From Galbula dea (lineage: Eukaryota > Chordata > Aves > Piciformes > Galbulidae): DNA of 64,000 nucleotides. The notes under the pieces were generated by a model that was not told the DNA's origin, ran no database searches, and was given only the letters and a program-made list of their open reading frames with translations. Every line of letters starts with the position of its first letter. The first letter of the stretch is position 1. A program made the translations under genes and the position numbers. The stretch lies in NCBI GenBank assembly GCA_013399015.1, contig VWZX01006809.1, positions 661,501-725,500 of the forward strand, given 5' to 3'. Positions 11,047 through 23,730 of this stretch are shown one piece after another.

Positions 11047-14000
11047 GATCTTGAGTATTTGGACATATTTTCTACTAAGGGAATTTTTTAAAGTTTTCAA
11101 AGTCACTTCTGAAATGTGATTTGTGACGTTAGCATGTGTGACTGTCAGTGCAGTTCCTCACTTGTGGGGATATATGTAAAGAATTGAAGGACTGCCATGA
11201 TTTCCAGATATGCAAATGCAGTCATTTCACTATTTTATTCTCTATCTCTACCTTCCCAGTTATATGTATTTCATAAATGCTACATGTAGGTGTTACATAG
11301 TGTAATCCTCTTTAGGAAAAAAAAAGTCCTTGAAATACTAGCTATTACCTTTGGGTTTTATACAGTGCTCCTTAGTCATTAGCTGGGGAAAATTCCCATT
11401 AAAATTAAATTTATTTATAGAGCTATGTCAGTTAGTTTGAAGTACTTGCATATTTCACCTATAACCCTCTGACTGTCTATTTTTCAGACTGAAAAGATAA
11501 CCCTAAACTCCAAGCAATCGTATTTCACCTTCCTGTGTTTCAAGAAATAATGCATTGATTTTTGTGACACGAACCAAAGGAGCTTGACTCCCACTTAAAC
11601 TGTCTTCAGGAAAATTTTCAGGATACTAGTTCAACTCATTTTTCATTGAGAAGATCTTTTCAACCCCAAATACTATAGGAGTTAAAAAAGAATGAATAAT
11701 GTCTATCAGCAGAGAAGTGCAGACCAGGCATTTAATGATCTCTGTAGGCATGAATTGTCATAAGTCTGTGATGGGCAAAGATGAGAAGTAAAAGAACTGG
11801 AGAGTACCTGACCCGCCCTTTCACAGCTGCATGTTATTTATCACCCACCATTCAGAGCACAGCAGGTTGCCACCATGGTGCTGCTCAGCAGAGTTTTCTG
11901 TCTCTAAGAGGACTGTGTGACTTCTTTCCCCTGCCCTTTTCTCCCAAAACCACCTTTTGTTGTTAGTTTTTTTCTTTTCAGTACAAACCAGTTCCAGAGC
12001 AGTCAGTCTGCTCTTTTGAGCAGAGATTGTTGGGCTAGTCATAGGATTTTTTTTCCCTGTCAGACCACAGTTCCACAGCGGGGAAATAACTGGACATTTG
12101 GGATTTCTTATTCTCCACCATGCAAGGACAATTTATGGCCCATGTTTAGAACTTGATTTTACAATTTGTAGAATATTTACTACAAGGGAAAATGTTATTT
12201 TGGCTATTAATGAACTAGACAACCATTCCTAAAATCTCTTCTGTTCATAATTTCTGTGCCTTCATCGTGCATTCTCACAGTATCTTAATTACTAGTTCCA
12301 TCTCCCTCCGCCTCCTCTTCTTCCATCCAGTTCTTAACAAATGCTGTTATCAGCTTTTATTGAGCTTAGTAGATGTGATGTGCATTCAGTGTCTTTCATT
12401 ATCAGCCCAATAAATCCAAAATGATTCACATCATCTATCTTAACTCTATTCTGCCTTTTGGGCACCACATTTGTCAATTGATCCCTTTTAAGAGTACAGC
12501 ATTCCTCTTCTCTGTTGCAGTCTGTGTTCCTCTACTGATAATATTCAAAAACTAATTCACTGATTCTTTTTGTTGGGAAATGAACATTATCAAGGGGTGA
12601 GAAAAAAGCAAGGGCAAAGAAAGAAAAGTGTGTGTTAGCTGATCACTCAGGGCAGAGAAGGAAGAGAGGAAGGAGGTTAGAAGACAGAGGGAAGTAAATT
12701 ATTAGCAAGAACACAATGCTGCACAAGAGAGGCTATATTAATTTCAGGCCTAAACTGGTAATTTCCTAGGATGTTGCAGTGATTCATATAGGCAGGCTAG
12801 CTTGTATTTCTGCTAGTTCACAGATCTCAGGACTACACCTCATTGCAACATAAGGCAATATAGATGTGTTCAAGAGAGCACAGCCTCGTTAGCCTCTTAA
12901 AATAGACTGAAAAGGGACATGATTGATTCTTATAAGCAAACTCAGGCGAATAAACAACAGGGAGAGGAAATAATTGTTTAAGGGAGAGGATAATGTCACC
13001 AAAAGAACAAATAGTTATGGATCACCAGAGTATAAACCAAAGGCAGATTGTGTTTTCTAACTATTAATGAAGGAGGATGCTGGTTCAGTAAGATTCCTAC
13101 AGAATTGTGGGGGATAAATTAAAAAATAAAAGAATGAACAGCCACCTCTCAGCTCTTAAAAAAATGTCAAGTTTATAATTCTTGGTTCCAGAGATAAATC
13201 TCTCATGCCAGTGACAGAGATTCAAACAAAGGAGCTAATAAATGCTTAACTTTTATGCCTTTCCCCACCTTTTGTGTAGGCAACTTGGCATCAGCAGGTC
13301 CATTTTTAAGAATTTGTTGTATGTAGAGAGGAGATCAATAAGAGGATGTGTGATGAAAAATACAGGAGGAATGATACAAAGGAGTTACACTGAGGTCCTG
13401 TATTGTAATCTTCAGATTATAATACAGAGTGGGGAGAATTTTCTTGTTTTCCAGAGAAACTTTCTTTACTGGAACACAAATCTTCAAAGTTGCTAAATGA
13501 TTGACACATTTAGGTCACAGTCAACAAATATTTCAGCAATTGAAGGGGAAGAGGAAGGATGGGTCAACATGTTTTCCATGAAAATTTCACTTTTTCAGTC
13601 TGTTTTTTAAAAGGAGATGTAAGATGTGAGACTGTGGAGAAAAACTTGTGCCAGATACTTTTTTTCAAAGGAATAATGTTAATCTCTCCTGTCAAATAGA
13701 TAAAGACTGCCAGAAAGAAAAATAGAGAGCAGTAGAGAATGAGTGCATGCTGATGCTTAGCTTAACTACCTTGCATGATGAAAAACGAGTTCTATTATTT
13801 TCAGAAAATAAATAAACCCAGGAGACCTTTAAAATAGGAGAATCACCATTCTTCTAATCCATAACTCAAATATTTTCTGCACTGTTTGCCTGCTACTTGA
13901 GAATAGCTCTAGCCAAAGACGTACATGGATCTTGTACAAAGGCAAATCTTTCTCGTCTTGAAAGCATCCCTGCCTCTACTTCCTGATATCAATATACAAG

Positions 14001-15032
14001 AAGGAAAAAAAAAAGAGACAATTCGTAAGAGAAGTCAAACTTTCCACAACCAGTGACTTCTTTCACAGCAATGATTTGTTTCAGCAAAGACAGTAAAGTT
14101 TTAAATCCTTTATGAAGTTTGAGGGCTTGTACTGCCGAGGGAACAAAAAAATACTGTCTGTAGACTTAGAAAGTCTTGGTGGCTCTATATGGATGTAAGA
14201 GCTCGACCACTCTCAATCTCTGTTCTGAGACTCCTAAATTTACCCTTTTTCTAGCATAAACAGTGCTAGTGTGACAATTCAGTCACAATATTTTTCCCAT
14301 TACACGTTATGTTTGGATTTGAGTATACTGGGCGATAATTTATCTTTGAGTGGGGGAAGGGAGCAGTAATGCTTTATCAGAATTTTCTCTCAATTTCATC
14401 AGTGCTTTTCTGACTTGCACTTAATTCAGACCCTAGTTTAGTTTCACATAACTTCCCAGATTTCTGCTTCTCTCTTATTCTGTAGGACTCTCTCTGTGGC
14501 AGGTCATAACTTGGGTCATTACTTTTCCCTTTGGGCAGTAGCGGATGCTGCCTTCTATTTGTCTTATTCAACTGCTGTGTAGTCTGCCCATGGGTAGCAG
14601 GAGTTTATTACTTTTTTCCCTTAGTGGGTTTATTTTTTTTCCCTTCTTCAGCTGCACCATGCCAGAGTGTGCTGCTAAACTACCAGAACTCCTGCTTCAT
14701 TGATTTCATTTAGAAGCCTTTTGTACATGTGTCTTTGCCAGAGCATCCACAGTATTATTCTCCATCATATGCTGACTATAATCCTTTATATTAATGTTGC
14801 ACTATCTGTTCAGCTCTCTGCTGCTTGACCCTTGCCTTGAGCTCTGTGTATTTCTGGTAAATATTTTCCAGCATATGATCTCGAAGCAAAAATTAGGTTA
14901 ATGCTGATATTTTTCATAGTATACATTTCCCGCTCCTCCCTGTCTATGTAATGGATTTTCCAATTAAAAGGGACCTTCCTGGCCATTTTATCTGACCCCC
15001 TGCATTACAAGGCTAAAGAAAGCTGCACAGCA

Positions 15033-15050
15033 ATTGCATGATAATGCAAT
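15033..15050. promoter_or_regulatory. Palindromic ATGCAAT motif (POU-like)
   Basis: ATTGCAT at 15033-15039 and ATGCAAT at 15044-15050 are perfect inverted copies separated by GATA. Each arm resembles an octamer half (ATGCAAAT family), so a POU or C/EBP-type dimer could bind. This is motif resemblance only. Confidence 0.2.
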
Positions 15051-15297
15051 GACAACAGGCCATCTTTTTTTGTCCTTCAGCTTGGAGTAGAGCACAGACA
15101 CATGCAGATTTTCATAGCTATTCTCATTCTGTCACTAGGAAAAAAGGGCATTCAGAATTTCAAAGACACTTGGAAATAGATATGAACTAATAAGTTATTA
15201 TAAATAAGATGAGGTATGATATGGACTGTCCTCTGAGCACCCACTGTTTGTTTTCACACTTGGCCAAAGTTTTTTACAGAATGACTATTTTAGCACA

Positions 15298-15344
15298 AGG
15301 TCTGAAGAAGGATGAAGAAGGTTTTGGAGGTCTGAAGAAGGATG
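15298..15344 (+). repeat. 17-bp direct repeat, 30-bp period
   Basis: AGGTCTGAAGAAGGATG occurs at 15298-15314 and again, identically, at 15328-15344. The GAAGAAGG core appears a third time in between. It looks like a small tandem duplication produced by replication slippage. Confidence 0.9.
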
Positions 15345-18134
15345 TCCCATAATGCCTCTAGTCCTGCATGTAATAGCTCTTAAGTCATTCACACATTCAA
15401 AAGATGCAGCAGCTGAGGAGCACTGGTATATTGCATGTCAATTTAGTTCATGTTTCAGTACTTATCATTGTGAGTGGCAGGTGTGTCCTAAAATCTGTCC
15501 TTTCACTGATCTTTCTCTACCCCTGAGGGAAAGGGCGGAGCTAATCCGGTATAGATCTGCTTTCCTATAGAACTCAGACAAGCAGATTTCTATTCCTATC
15601 TCCCTTAGGGTAAACATCTCACATAAGGTGCACATTTCAGCAAATATCCAGAATTATAAAAAGCTTTCAGTTTATATGTAAATGCCAGTGCATTGAGCAG
15701 TCAGTCTTCCAGGTTCCTGCCAAATTGGCAATAAACTCTGGGCTGATACAAGGCCTGAGTCCCCTTACAGAGAGGAACAACTTATTTTTGCCATTTGAAA
15801 AAATGATCTGGAACATCTCCTGAATGTGAGTATTTGTTCAAAATCTTTTTGTAATTAACTGTGAGGGAGAATTTTTGCCTTCTTGTTTTTGAATCTCCAA
15901 GTTTTACAGTTTTCATCACTGAGTCCAGAATTATTTTTTTCTTCAAAGAATGTTTGATATTCTTGAGTATTCAGTTATCTCCAAGAGGAACACAAACTAC
16001 TGTGGCAATTGACAAGCTTTAACTTAAATAAAACTTGGGGACAAAATAAAATGGAATAAAAAATTGTACTTAGGGAATGATTAGGTTTTTTTCATAGAGA
16101 TTTGTGGAGGTGATCAACAGGTGATTTCAGGAAATTCCTTTCTGAGATTCAGGTACTGTCAGAAAGTCAGACAACTCATAAATTGTTGTTTCCAGTTTAG
16201 GAACACATCTGAGGGGAAAATATTCTTATATCTTCAGTGTGAAACTGTATCATTAGGGTATGCACATAACCATATCTGTGTATATTATTTTAGATATATG
16301 TCATCTTCAGGGATCTGATAGAGCTTGTCTCCTTTTTTATAAAAGTGTTGGAATTGCTCTTTATACTAGAGTGTGGAGGAGCATGTCTTCAGATCATACT
16401 TTGTGTGCAAACTACTTGGCTAGGTAACCAACATTTGAAAATTTAGACCCTTTAGGAGAGTGAGGAACCTGTATGTAAAAACAATATACATTGAGTGCAA
16501 CAGATTTTCCTTATGATAGCATCTGAACTGACTGCAGGCAGTAAAATGAGAAGATCCTCTCTTTGTGAGTGGGTGTGTATGTATTTTAATACTGAGATAA
16601 CCTTCAGTTTGGGGTATACCGAATGCTGTAGCAGATGAGGAATCTCTCTCTGATTCTCATCAGTCTGGTAGGGTTTATTCTCATTCATGCTTGCACTGGG
16701 GATGAAAAGGATTGCTTATATATTAAAGATTCTGGCTTATGGAAAAAGTGGGGATTCAGTGGATAGTCAGCACAGATGGAGATCTGTCTGTAGAGGAAAG
16801 GGATATGAAAACAACAGCAAGTAGAGAGTACACTTCTGTCTTTCTATATATAGAACTAACAAGTGAATGGAATGGATCAGAGCCAGAAAAAAAATTGGAA
16901 GAAAAAGGGAAATATTAATGGAGACATTCATTCTTGGTTTTCACTCTGCATATTACTGGTTGAGAATATCCTTTAAGATTGATGGGATCAGATTGTGGTG
17001 TGCAAGATTACACACCAGTTCTCTGTGGGATGCATACTTGGAGGGTGTAAGAGAGTCTTACCACTGCTCTGTGATGGCCATGTCAGAACCAACAACATAT
17101 TTTTAAATGTAGAATGAAATCCTGTTATGCAGGACCATAGCAGAGGTAGGGAGACTGAAATATTATGGATGTCTACTAAAAGCATATGTTGCACCTTATG
17201 TTGTGCATTAAGTGGGCAGAATGAAGTAGCCATATTCAATATAATTTCCATGCTAAAACATTGCAAATTGGAATATATTTCCTGCAGCACAATAATCTAC
17301 CATAATTTTTGAATAACCAATAGCATAATTAATTGTCAGTACATTAGGAACAGTGTTGCAGTGAATTAAAGCCTAACTAATAACCATAGAATTCACTGAG
17401 GCTGAGATTTATGTGACATCTGCTTTACTTATGGATTTCACTGGGGTAAATGCATGAGTCTGACAAGCACAGTTTAATCTTATTTGATTGTATTTTTGAT
17501 AAAGGGAAAATGCTGTTGGTATTTTGAAAAATGGAATGCTTCATACACCTTCAAACATCAGTGCTTTTGCTCAGATAATTTTCCTTGCCTTTCATAAATG
17601 TATCTTTGATTTTATGTTGCCTCTATTTCCTGAAAAATGTATTTTCCCTGGGATATCATGACAAGCCATCTTCTGTGTTGATTTTTATTTTGGAGATGTT
17701 TGAAGCACATGGTCGCAATCAGAAAGTTGTCTCTTTTGCAAGGGGATATTTTTCCCTTGGCCACAAATTCTAGTGAGCTTTTTCTTTTATCTTTTTCAGG
17801 CTAACATGCTCTGATAAGATGCCCCATACTTTTCTGCCATTAGATTTCTTCATGGGCAGTGGCAAAGTGGAAAACAATCTATACTTCTGAGACCTCTGTA
17901 GGTCGTAAGAATGTATCAAGAAAGATGAAAAGTTGCAAGATGATGTTAGATTGCTCAAGCATGGTTCATTTCTGGGGTAATACCCTGCCATTCCTTTTTG
18001 CTAGTTCTCTCTTATTTTTGACACTGTGCTACAAAGGACATCTATTTTTATATTATTTATTCACCTGAATTCTATACACAGCTTTCTCTTCTTCAATAAT
18101 TTATAAATCAGATTAAAAAAAATAGGGAATGATA

Positions 18135-18150
18135 ATATATATATATATAT
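18135..18150. repeat. (TA)n microsatellite
   Basis: Eight TA units, flanked on both sides by GATAATAT. The flanking symmetry (gataatatat and atgataatat) suggests a slightly larger degenerate repeat. It is short, so length polymorphism is possible but not certain. Confidence 0.9.
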
Positions 18151-18384
18151 GATAATATACATTATGCATTGAATTGTGTAAGGCTGTAATCCTTATAGAG
18201 GTATTTTCCTGGGGTGAAAGAGGTCTATTGCTCTAGTGTGTTTAGAATTTGAGAATCAGAATGGGCAGGAGCAGAAGAGGAGCAAGAATTATATACAGCT
18301 GTATTTTCTTGGCAGAACTTTTTGAAAAGTAAAAACAAATAATGTGAACACCTGAAACAGGAATAGATTTGAGAAATTTAGTAA

Positions 18385-18477
18385 GGGGTTTTTTTGTGGT
18401 TTTTCTTTTGGTTGGTTGGTTGGTTTGGTTTTGTTGGGTTTTTTTTTTGTTTGGTTGGTTTTTGTGGGGTTTTTTTA
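18385..18477 (+). repeat. GT-rich tract with (GGTT)4
   Basis: Long T runs are separated by GGGG, GG and GGG. Between about 18410 and 18428 there are four or five consecutive GGTT units. This spacing is compatible with a two-tetrad G-quadruplex on the plus strand. The tract resembles 10241-10318 and the reverse complement of the A/C-rich tracts at 45.1, 52.9 and 58.0 kb. Confidence 0.9.
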
Positions 18478-18860
18478 GTATCTTAAAAATAAAATGAAAT
18501 AACAAGTCATAACTTTTCTAGAAAACATTTACAACAACAGTAAGTATTACTAGCCTAAGAGCTGCTAACAGCTTCAGATGAACCCTGGATTATGCCTAGA
18601 AGCCATCAGAAGTTATCTTTCTTTTGTGCTCTTAGATCTGTCCTTAGAAAACCAAACTGTCACTGTAGCCATACATGGAAGGACACTCACTGTTGGACTA
18701 GATAGGTTTACTGGGCGTTTGCTCATTCCTGTCTATGCTGTGTATGCTATGAGAATAATGTTAAAAATACAAAGGATTTTTTTTTTCCCTAAATCCCAGA
18801 ACAAGTTTCAGAATAATCCTCTGAGCAAGAACTGGAGGATCTGTGAGGAATGCAGTATGT

Positions 18861-18960
18861 TATATTGGTGAGGAAGCTGAAGAAATAGTGCAACCTGCAC
18901 ATGGTTCCCGAGATTGGAACTGAATTGCTGCAACATGGGAGTCTGTATCTGATTCTCTTT
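18861..18960 (-). mobile_element. MIR-like SINE remnant
   Basis: GGTGAGGAAGCTGAAG at 18867-18882 is followed by AGTGCAACCTGCACATGGTT and then GGAACTGAAT...GGGAGTCTGTATCTGA. These line up in order with the reverse complement of the MIR core and tRNA-side region (the 'gatgaggaaactgagg...gtcacacagc...ggattcgaacc...agtctgactc' layout). Divergence is high, as expected for an element older than the bird-mammal split. An L2 3' end or another core-SINE is possible. Confidence 0.45.
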
Positions 18961-19446
18961 ACAGGGAGAAAAAGCCAATTCCATGCAGTAATTCATCCTT
19001 TCCTAGAACAGACAAGTAAATGAGATCAGATGAATTGAGTTCTAGAAAAGCCTGCTTTCCCCTGTTGATCATAACAAGTCATTATACATAGCTTAAATAG
19101 AATTTTTCATTTTTGCAGTTGCTGTAAAGGCATACGAGGTAGATCCTACCCATATCCAACTTAACACTCAAGCTAGCTCAGGTTTCTCCACAGTCCTACA
19201 TTACACTACTTAGCTCTTTGATCAGCATAACTGAGAAATAGACTAGTGAATAGTCCTGAAAACCCCAATTAGTTTTGCAGCTTTTCCGTCCTCCCACTAC
19301 AGAGAGCAACTGTTGTAATCACATTTATGATTGAATAGTTACTTCACAGTGTTATAAGTTAAATTATTTATCTCTTTAAAAATATCAGCAGACAAATTTT
19401 GAGTTTTAAATGTTGATACCTCTCTTGGGAAGCAGGAAGGAAGAGA

Positions 19447-20136
19447 TCAGTAGGATATCACAGTGCCAATTAATGAGGCTAAGCCTTCAAGTAGAACATT
19501 CATTAGATTATGTGGAAGTCTCTGCAAGCTGTTCAGAAATGCAGTCCAAAGCATATTTAACTGTAGAGCAATACTTTCCAGAACTTTGAGAGTGACTGGA
19601 GGAAAAGGAAAATTATATGATAGAAATGCAGCACTTTTAACCAGCCTCTCCCCTTCTCTTTGTAGAATAATAGACTCTGAAGCCAATTCAGTAGTTGTAG
19701 TGTCAGGATAAGTTTTGACCCCTGTTGAGTTTCCCACATGATTAGCAGAGCAATAGGTATGGATAGAAGAGACATTAAGGAAAGCGTGTCCTTCCATTAC
19801 GTTGTTTCCACTGTTGCAGACAACTAATAACCTGATCTTGCCCTTAGTTGAGTATCTTGAGTGGAAAAGAGCAAGTGAGGTAAATGATGGAGAGAGGTAG
19901 TATGAGAAATAAGTATGGAAAGAAATCAGTGCACTGTGTGTTATCTTCCGAATTCTACATTTGGGAAAAATATTCCCATTGGATAAATTCCTATCTTCAT
20001 TGGTAAAACATGAACTGTAGAAATGTTTTGCTTTAGAAAGTACATCATGTTTCAGGTTATGGAAGTATTTCACTATATCTTGCAAGGAATTTAAAGCTGT
20101 AAGTGATAGGACATGAAATATGTCCCTATACTGAAC
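19447..20136 (-). other. Unusually long open frame, unknown
   Basis: On the minus strand one frame has no stop from 20136 down to the TGA at 19449-19447, about 229 codons. This is by far the longest open frame in the window and is surprising for AT-rich non-coding DNA. The first in-frame ATG is at 19797-19795, leaving about 116 residues after it. The predicted peptide is serine- and leucine-rich. Its C-terminal third alternates hydrophobic and polar residues (LKVLESIALQLNMLWTAFLN), as amphipathic helices do. No domain is recognised. A cacttacag splice acceptor on the minus strand ends at 20097, just inside the upstream limit of the frame. It could be a lineage-specific exon, the remnant of a retroelement gene, or chance. 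Lack of any recognised homology keeps confidence low. Confidence 0.2.
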
Positions 20137-23100
20137 TCAGTAACCTCAGTTATAAGCTAAAGCACTTAATTCTCAATACATATAAATATGGATGCACCAT
20201 AGGTAAAGATCAGGTGAAACTGAAATACCAATAATGCCAGAGGCCATTGCAATGGCAGGGAATCAATTGGATAACATATGTCTAAATGAGCTTATAGGGC
20301 ACGTGTATGCTATACTGCTGAGTCTCGACCAACCTCACCTAGGGGAAATTCCTCATTGACACTAAGCCTGTAAATGTTTGATCCTGGACATGTGAGCAAG
20401 AGGTAGTAGCCATGGGTATAAGGAATAAAATGTTCCTTTTACCCTTTTAGAGAAGTGATCTACCTAGCCAGTGTCTCATTTCTATTTGTCAAACGTTTCT
20501 GAAGGTACAAATGGATGTGTGTTTGTATAAATACATGTGGTTTTGCAGGTTATGTGTACATATACTGGAAAATTAAATGTATATAAAATATAGGCTATAA
20601 TTGGTCAACTTTGGGTGCAGGTGGGACAACAGAAGAAAGAACTCCCAGTCTTATGTCACATAATCCTCTTTGTAGTGAGATTTTGAGGACTATGAGTTTA
20701 TTTAAAAAAACACTGACACAGTCCTCTCCTCTCAGTGGGCAGCAGATGAAGGGAATTCACTAATTCCAAGTCAGATCTCATTCAGTAAATCCCTCCTTTT
20801 GCTGATGTCAGTGTTGCAGCTGGAGGAATGAGTGCAAAGAGAAGTGTAGAATGAAGCAGTTTAAAAAATGGTAAAAGCTTCCTCCACATCATCACTGGGT
20901 CAGTGTGTAGTGCCCAAATTCGATACAAAACCATAGCAAAGGTAATGTGGATGCCATTAGTGTTGACTGGCTGGAGAAATGTGTCTCTCTCTGTCTTGTC
21001 AGCCAGGATGTTTCACTCAAATTATGATAAAAATGCATTACTCTTCAAGACACTCTATACTCCATACAAAATGACTCACCTTCCTGAGAGGAGAGCAGGG
21101 TCCAACTTCCACCAGCTCAGAGCCTGTGCTCTCAGAGGGGTTGCCTCTGCTGCATTGCCATAGAGGGGCTTAGGCTGCCCCAAGTCTGTGCCTTCTGCAA
21201 GGAAAGGCATAGACATGGGCTATGTTCACCACTGCCCAAACAGGAACTGAATCCTTGAAAATCAGTGGAAAAGAAAATCTTCAAATGAGCAGCCAACAGT
21301 TCAGCAAACCCCAGAACTCTGCCTGAGAACTCCCACAGTGCCACAAAAGTCTCCCCAGCAAAGGCAGTGTCAAGGGGTGGGTAAAGATATGGATATTTGA
21401 TGGGAGAACATTTGGCTTCTGCTCATTGGTAGGTTGTGAATTAAGGAGATACAAATTCACAGGGGGAGACAATGCTTCAAGCTATTAATGAATTTCTTAC
21501 TTTTTCCCCCTTTCTGCTTTACCAATTGCTACTACAAACCAATATTAATAATTTAAAGTGAACTTGTTGAATTATAACTTGTGAAGAGAGAAAAGAGGAA
21601 TATATTCTCTCTGAGGCAAAACCCCCTTCTTTCTGTAAGCTTGCTACCTGGTATTTTTATCTGCTTGAGACTTGTTTATTAATCCTGTGTGGTCCATGAG
21701 GAGGCTTTTTATAAATGTTTTAATAAAATATATTCAGTGAGTAGGGTTGGTGTCCATGTGAATTTCAGTATCCTGTAGGGGATGGCTTACAAAAGTAGGG
21801 AGATCTGATAGTAATAATTTCCAACCTTCCAGAGCTTACCTGCCTCTCTTAGAGCGTTTCAGACAACATTTTGTGTGATTGTCTCCAATTTTTCAGTTTT
21901 CTTCTTTGGATTTTTTTGTAGAAACCTTTTTACCAGTATTTTATTGCCAGGAAATGTGCATTCTTGATGTAATTCTTTGTAAAAGTATGAATGACTTTGT
22001 AATTGCACAAAAGAGACCCACCTTCTGGCTAGATCCAATTGGAGAGGAAAAATCATTCCTGACCATTACTGCTATAATACTAGGCAATAATACCAGCCAA
22101 AATCAGAGCAAACTCTTGCTGCCCATAAATGTTTGAAGCTGAATTCTTTGACACTTTCTGAGCTCTCAGTAATTGATCATTTATTAATTAATCATCTCAC
22201 TGTGGATGCTTTTAAATAATTTCAGTCAGTTTTATGTGAAACTTTGTGATTTTGTACTTAAGGACTTTGTTTCCCTTTCAGTTTGGGAGAGATAAGATAT
22301 TGACATTGTTTCTTTGGTTGAAAAAACCCAAAATATCAAAGCAAAACTTAATTGATGCTGATAAAAATCCTTTCGTGCATGAATTGAACAAAATCTCTTC
22401 TATTTCACCTGGTTTGCTCAGAATCCTGCCTGTATCCTTCTCTGGCACTTAGAAGTGACTCAGATCTTGGTCCAAGCTTGTGGGAAGCCTTGTGAACCTT
22501 AATGGACCTATCAGTAAACACTTAGCTTAGAGTTGATAGAAGAGCTAATCTTATGCACAGCTACTTCTGAAATGTGACAGTGAGAAGATACTCTGACCTT
22601 TGTTTTATTTATTAAAAAGATCAATCATTTTTCTAATTTTTTCAGAGCTGTATTCAGGAAAAAACTTTCCTAGCTGGATTCTAGGTCAGGTATTAATTCA
22701 TATGCTTTCTCTGCCGAATATGGCAAAATGTTTATTCCTCTTCTGTTCATCTGCAGAGACTTCCAGGTGGCTACAGAAGGATGTCATCCTACAAGTAATG
22801 CTTCATTCACTTGAGGTTAAGGGATTTTTATTTATAAAGCTCTATAAATGCATTTATTCATTTATTTGCATTTCTCAAAACTGAGTGTTGCTTTAAATAG
22901 ATAACAGGAAGAGTGAGATATGCATCTTTGGTGGTCATGCAGCCACCGTGCTTCATCCCAGTGTTGGTGGCAATTGCATCTTAGATCAATAATTATGAAG
23001 TTCTTGGAGATCTCTCAGTATAAAAACCATCATGTAAAAAATGCAAAAAGCTATCATTGCTGGTAACGTGGCCTTCCTGAATACTTGCCCTGCATCAGCA

Positions 23101-23149
23101 ATAATATATTGAAAAAAGATGTTCTAAAATTTGGCTTAATGCAAGAATT

Positions 23150-23345
23150 AATTAGCTTTCAAAATCAATTTCTGGCCAAGGGGAACACTTGGGGGTTCCA
23201 GGCAGGACTGCTCACAAGAGACTGGCAAAGCGGCTCCCTATATGCTTAATTGGAAACACTTTGCCAACTCATTGCAGTTGGCCCATTATGCTTGGGTTGA
23301 AAAAGCAAAGCAGGAAAGCTGTCAAAGCACAAACACTTTTATATC
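23150..23345. promoter_or_regulatory. Possible conserved non-coding element
   Basis: This block is less AT-rich and more complex than its surroundings. It contains AATTAGC, GCTTAATTGG (homeodomain TAATTG type), two GCCAA/TGGC half-sites (nuclear factor I-like) and CTGGCCAAGG. It has no repeat, no simple-sequence runs and no ORF. The texture resembles vertebrate developmental enhancers. This is an impression from composition and motifs; no conservation data were available. Confidence 0.2.
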
Positions 23346-23504
23346 CAAGCCAGTTACTTTAGAGTGAGGCTAGTCAGGGGGAAAGAGTTCATGACCTGAC
23401 AATAAGAAATAGCTAACAGGAAGAAGTCTAGCTGTTTATTTCCCTTTATCCCTCCAGTACTGAGTTTCAGTCACGATATCACTTTGGAGAATATTCCATC
23501 ATAG

Positions 23505-23529
23505 TAAAAATAAATAAATAAATAAACAA
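23505..23529 (+). repeat. (AAAT)n microsatellite
   Basis: About five near-perfect ATAA units end in ACAAAAT. It is short and A-rich. No CR1 or LTR tail adjoins it. Confidence 0.85.
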
Positions 23530-23675
23530 AATAGGCAGTCCATTTAGTAGGCAGGGATTTTTTTTTCCCAGTACTTAAACTGTAGTGTAATTTGTGGACA
23601 GGTCTATTCACAGTTGGAATTTGAATTAGTAACAAAGTTAAATTATGTAGGAGTTTGCCCTTGATATGATACACT

Positions 23676-23730
23676 GAAGGATTGACTTGGGTAATTTCCA
23701 TTGATGTTAGTGGAAATGATGCTCATAAAT
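23676..23730. mobile_element. Ancient palindromic repeat fragment
   Basis: ATTTCCA at 23694-23700 and TGGAAAT at 23711-23717 are inverted around TTGATGTTAG. The phrase ATTTCCATTGATGTTAGTGG resembles the centre of the amniote hairpin elements, whose middle reads 'cccattgacttcagtggga'. The flanks (ACACTGAAGGATTGACTTGGG) fit the same family loosely. It is old and highly diverged. Confidence 0.4.

Larger units (their letters stand above)
11047..18384. other. Gene-free unique sequence
   Basis: No exon, RNA gene or recent transposon is evident over about 7.3 kb. Local features are a purine-rich stretch around 12595-12695, a 30-bp-period direct repeat at 15298-15344, a palindromic octamer-like motif at 15033-15050, and an AT dinucleotide run at 18135-18150. 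Confidence 0.65.

Noticed and set aside
18687..18705. Possible CR1 end block (TGTTGGACTAGATAGG)
   Set aside because: Only about a dozen bases match the CR1 3' block. The flanks show no GGTCCCTTCC core or octamer tail.
20037..20098. Plus-strand 62-nt exon (gctttag ... GTAAGT)
   Set aside because: It overlaps the long minus-strand frame and has a weak pyrimidine tract. Two phases are open by chance in so short an interval.
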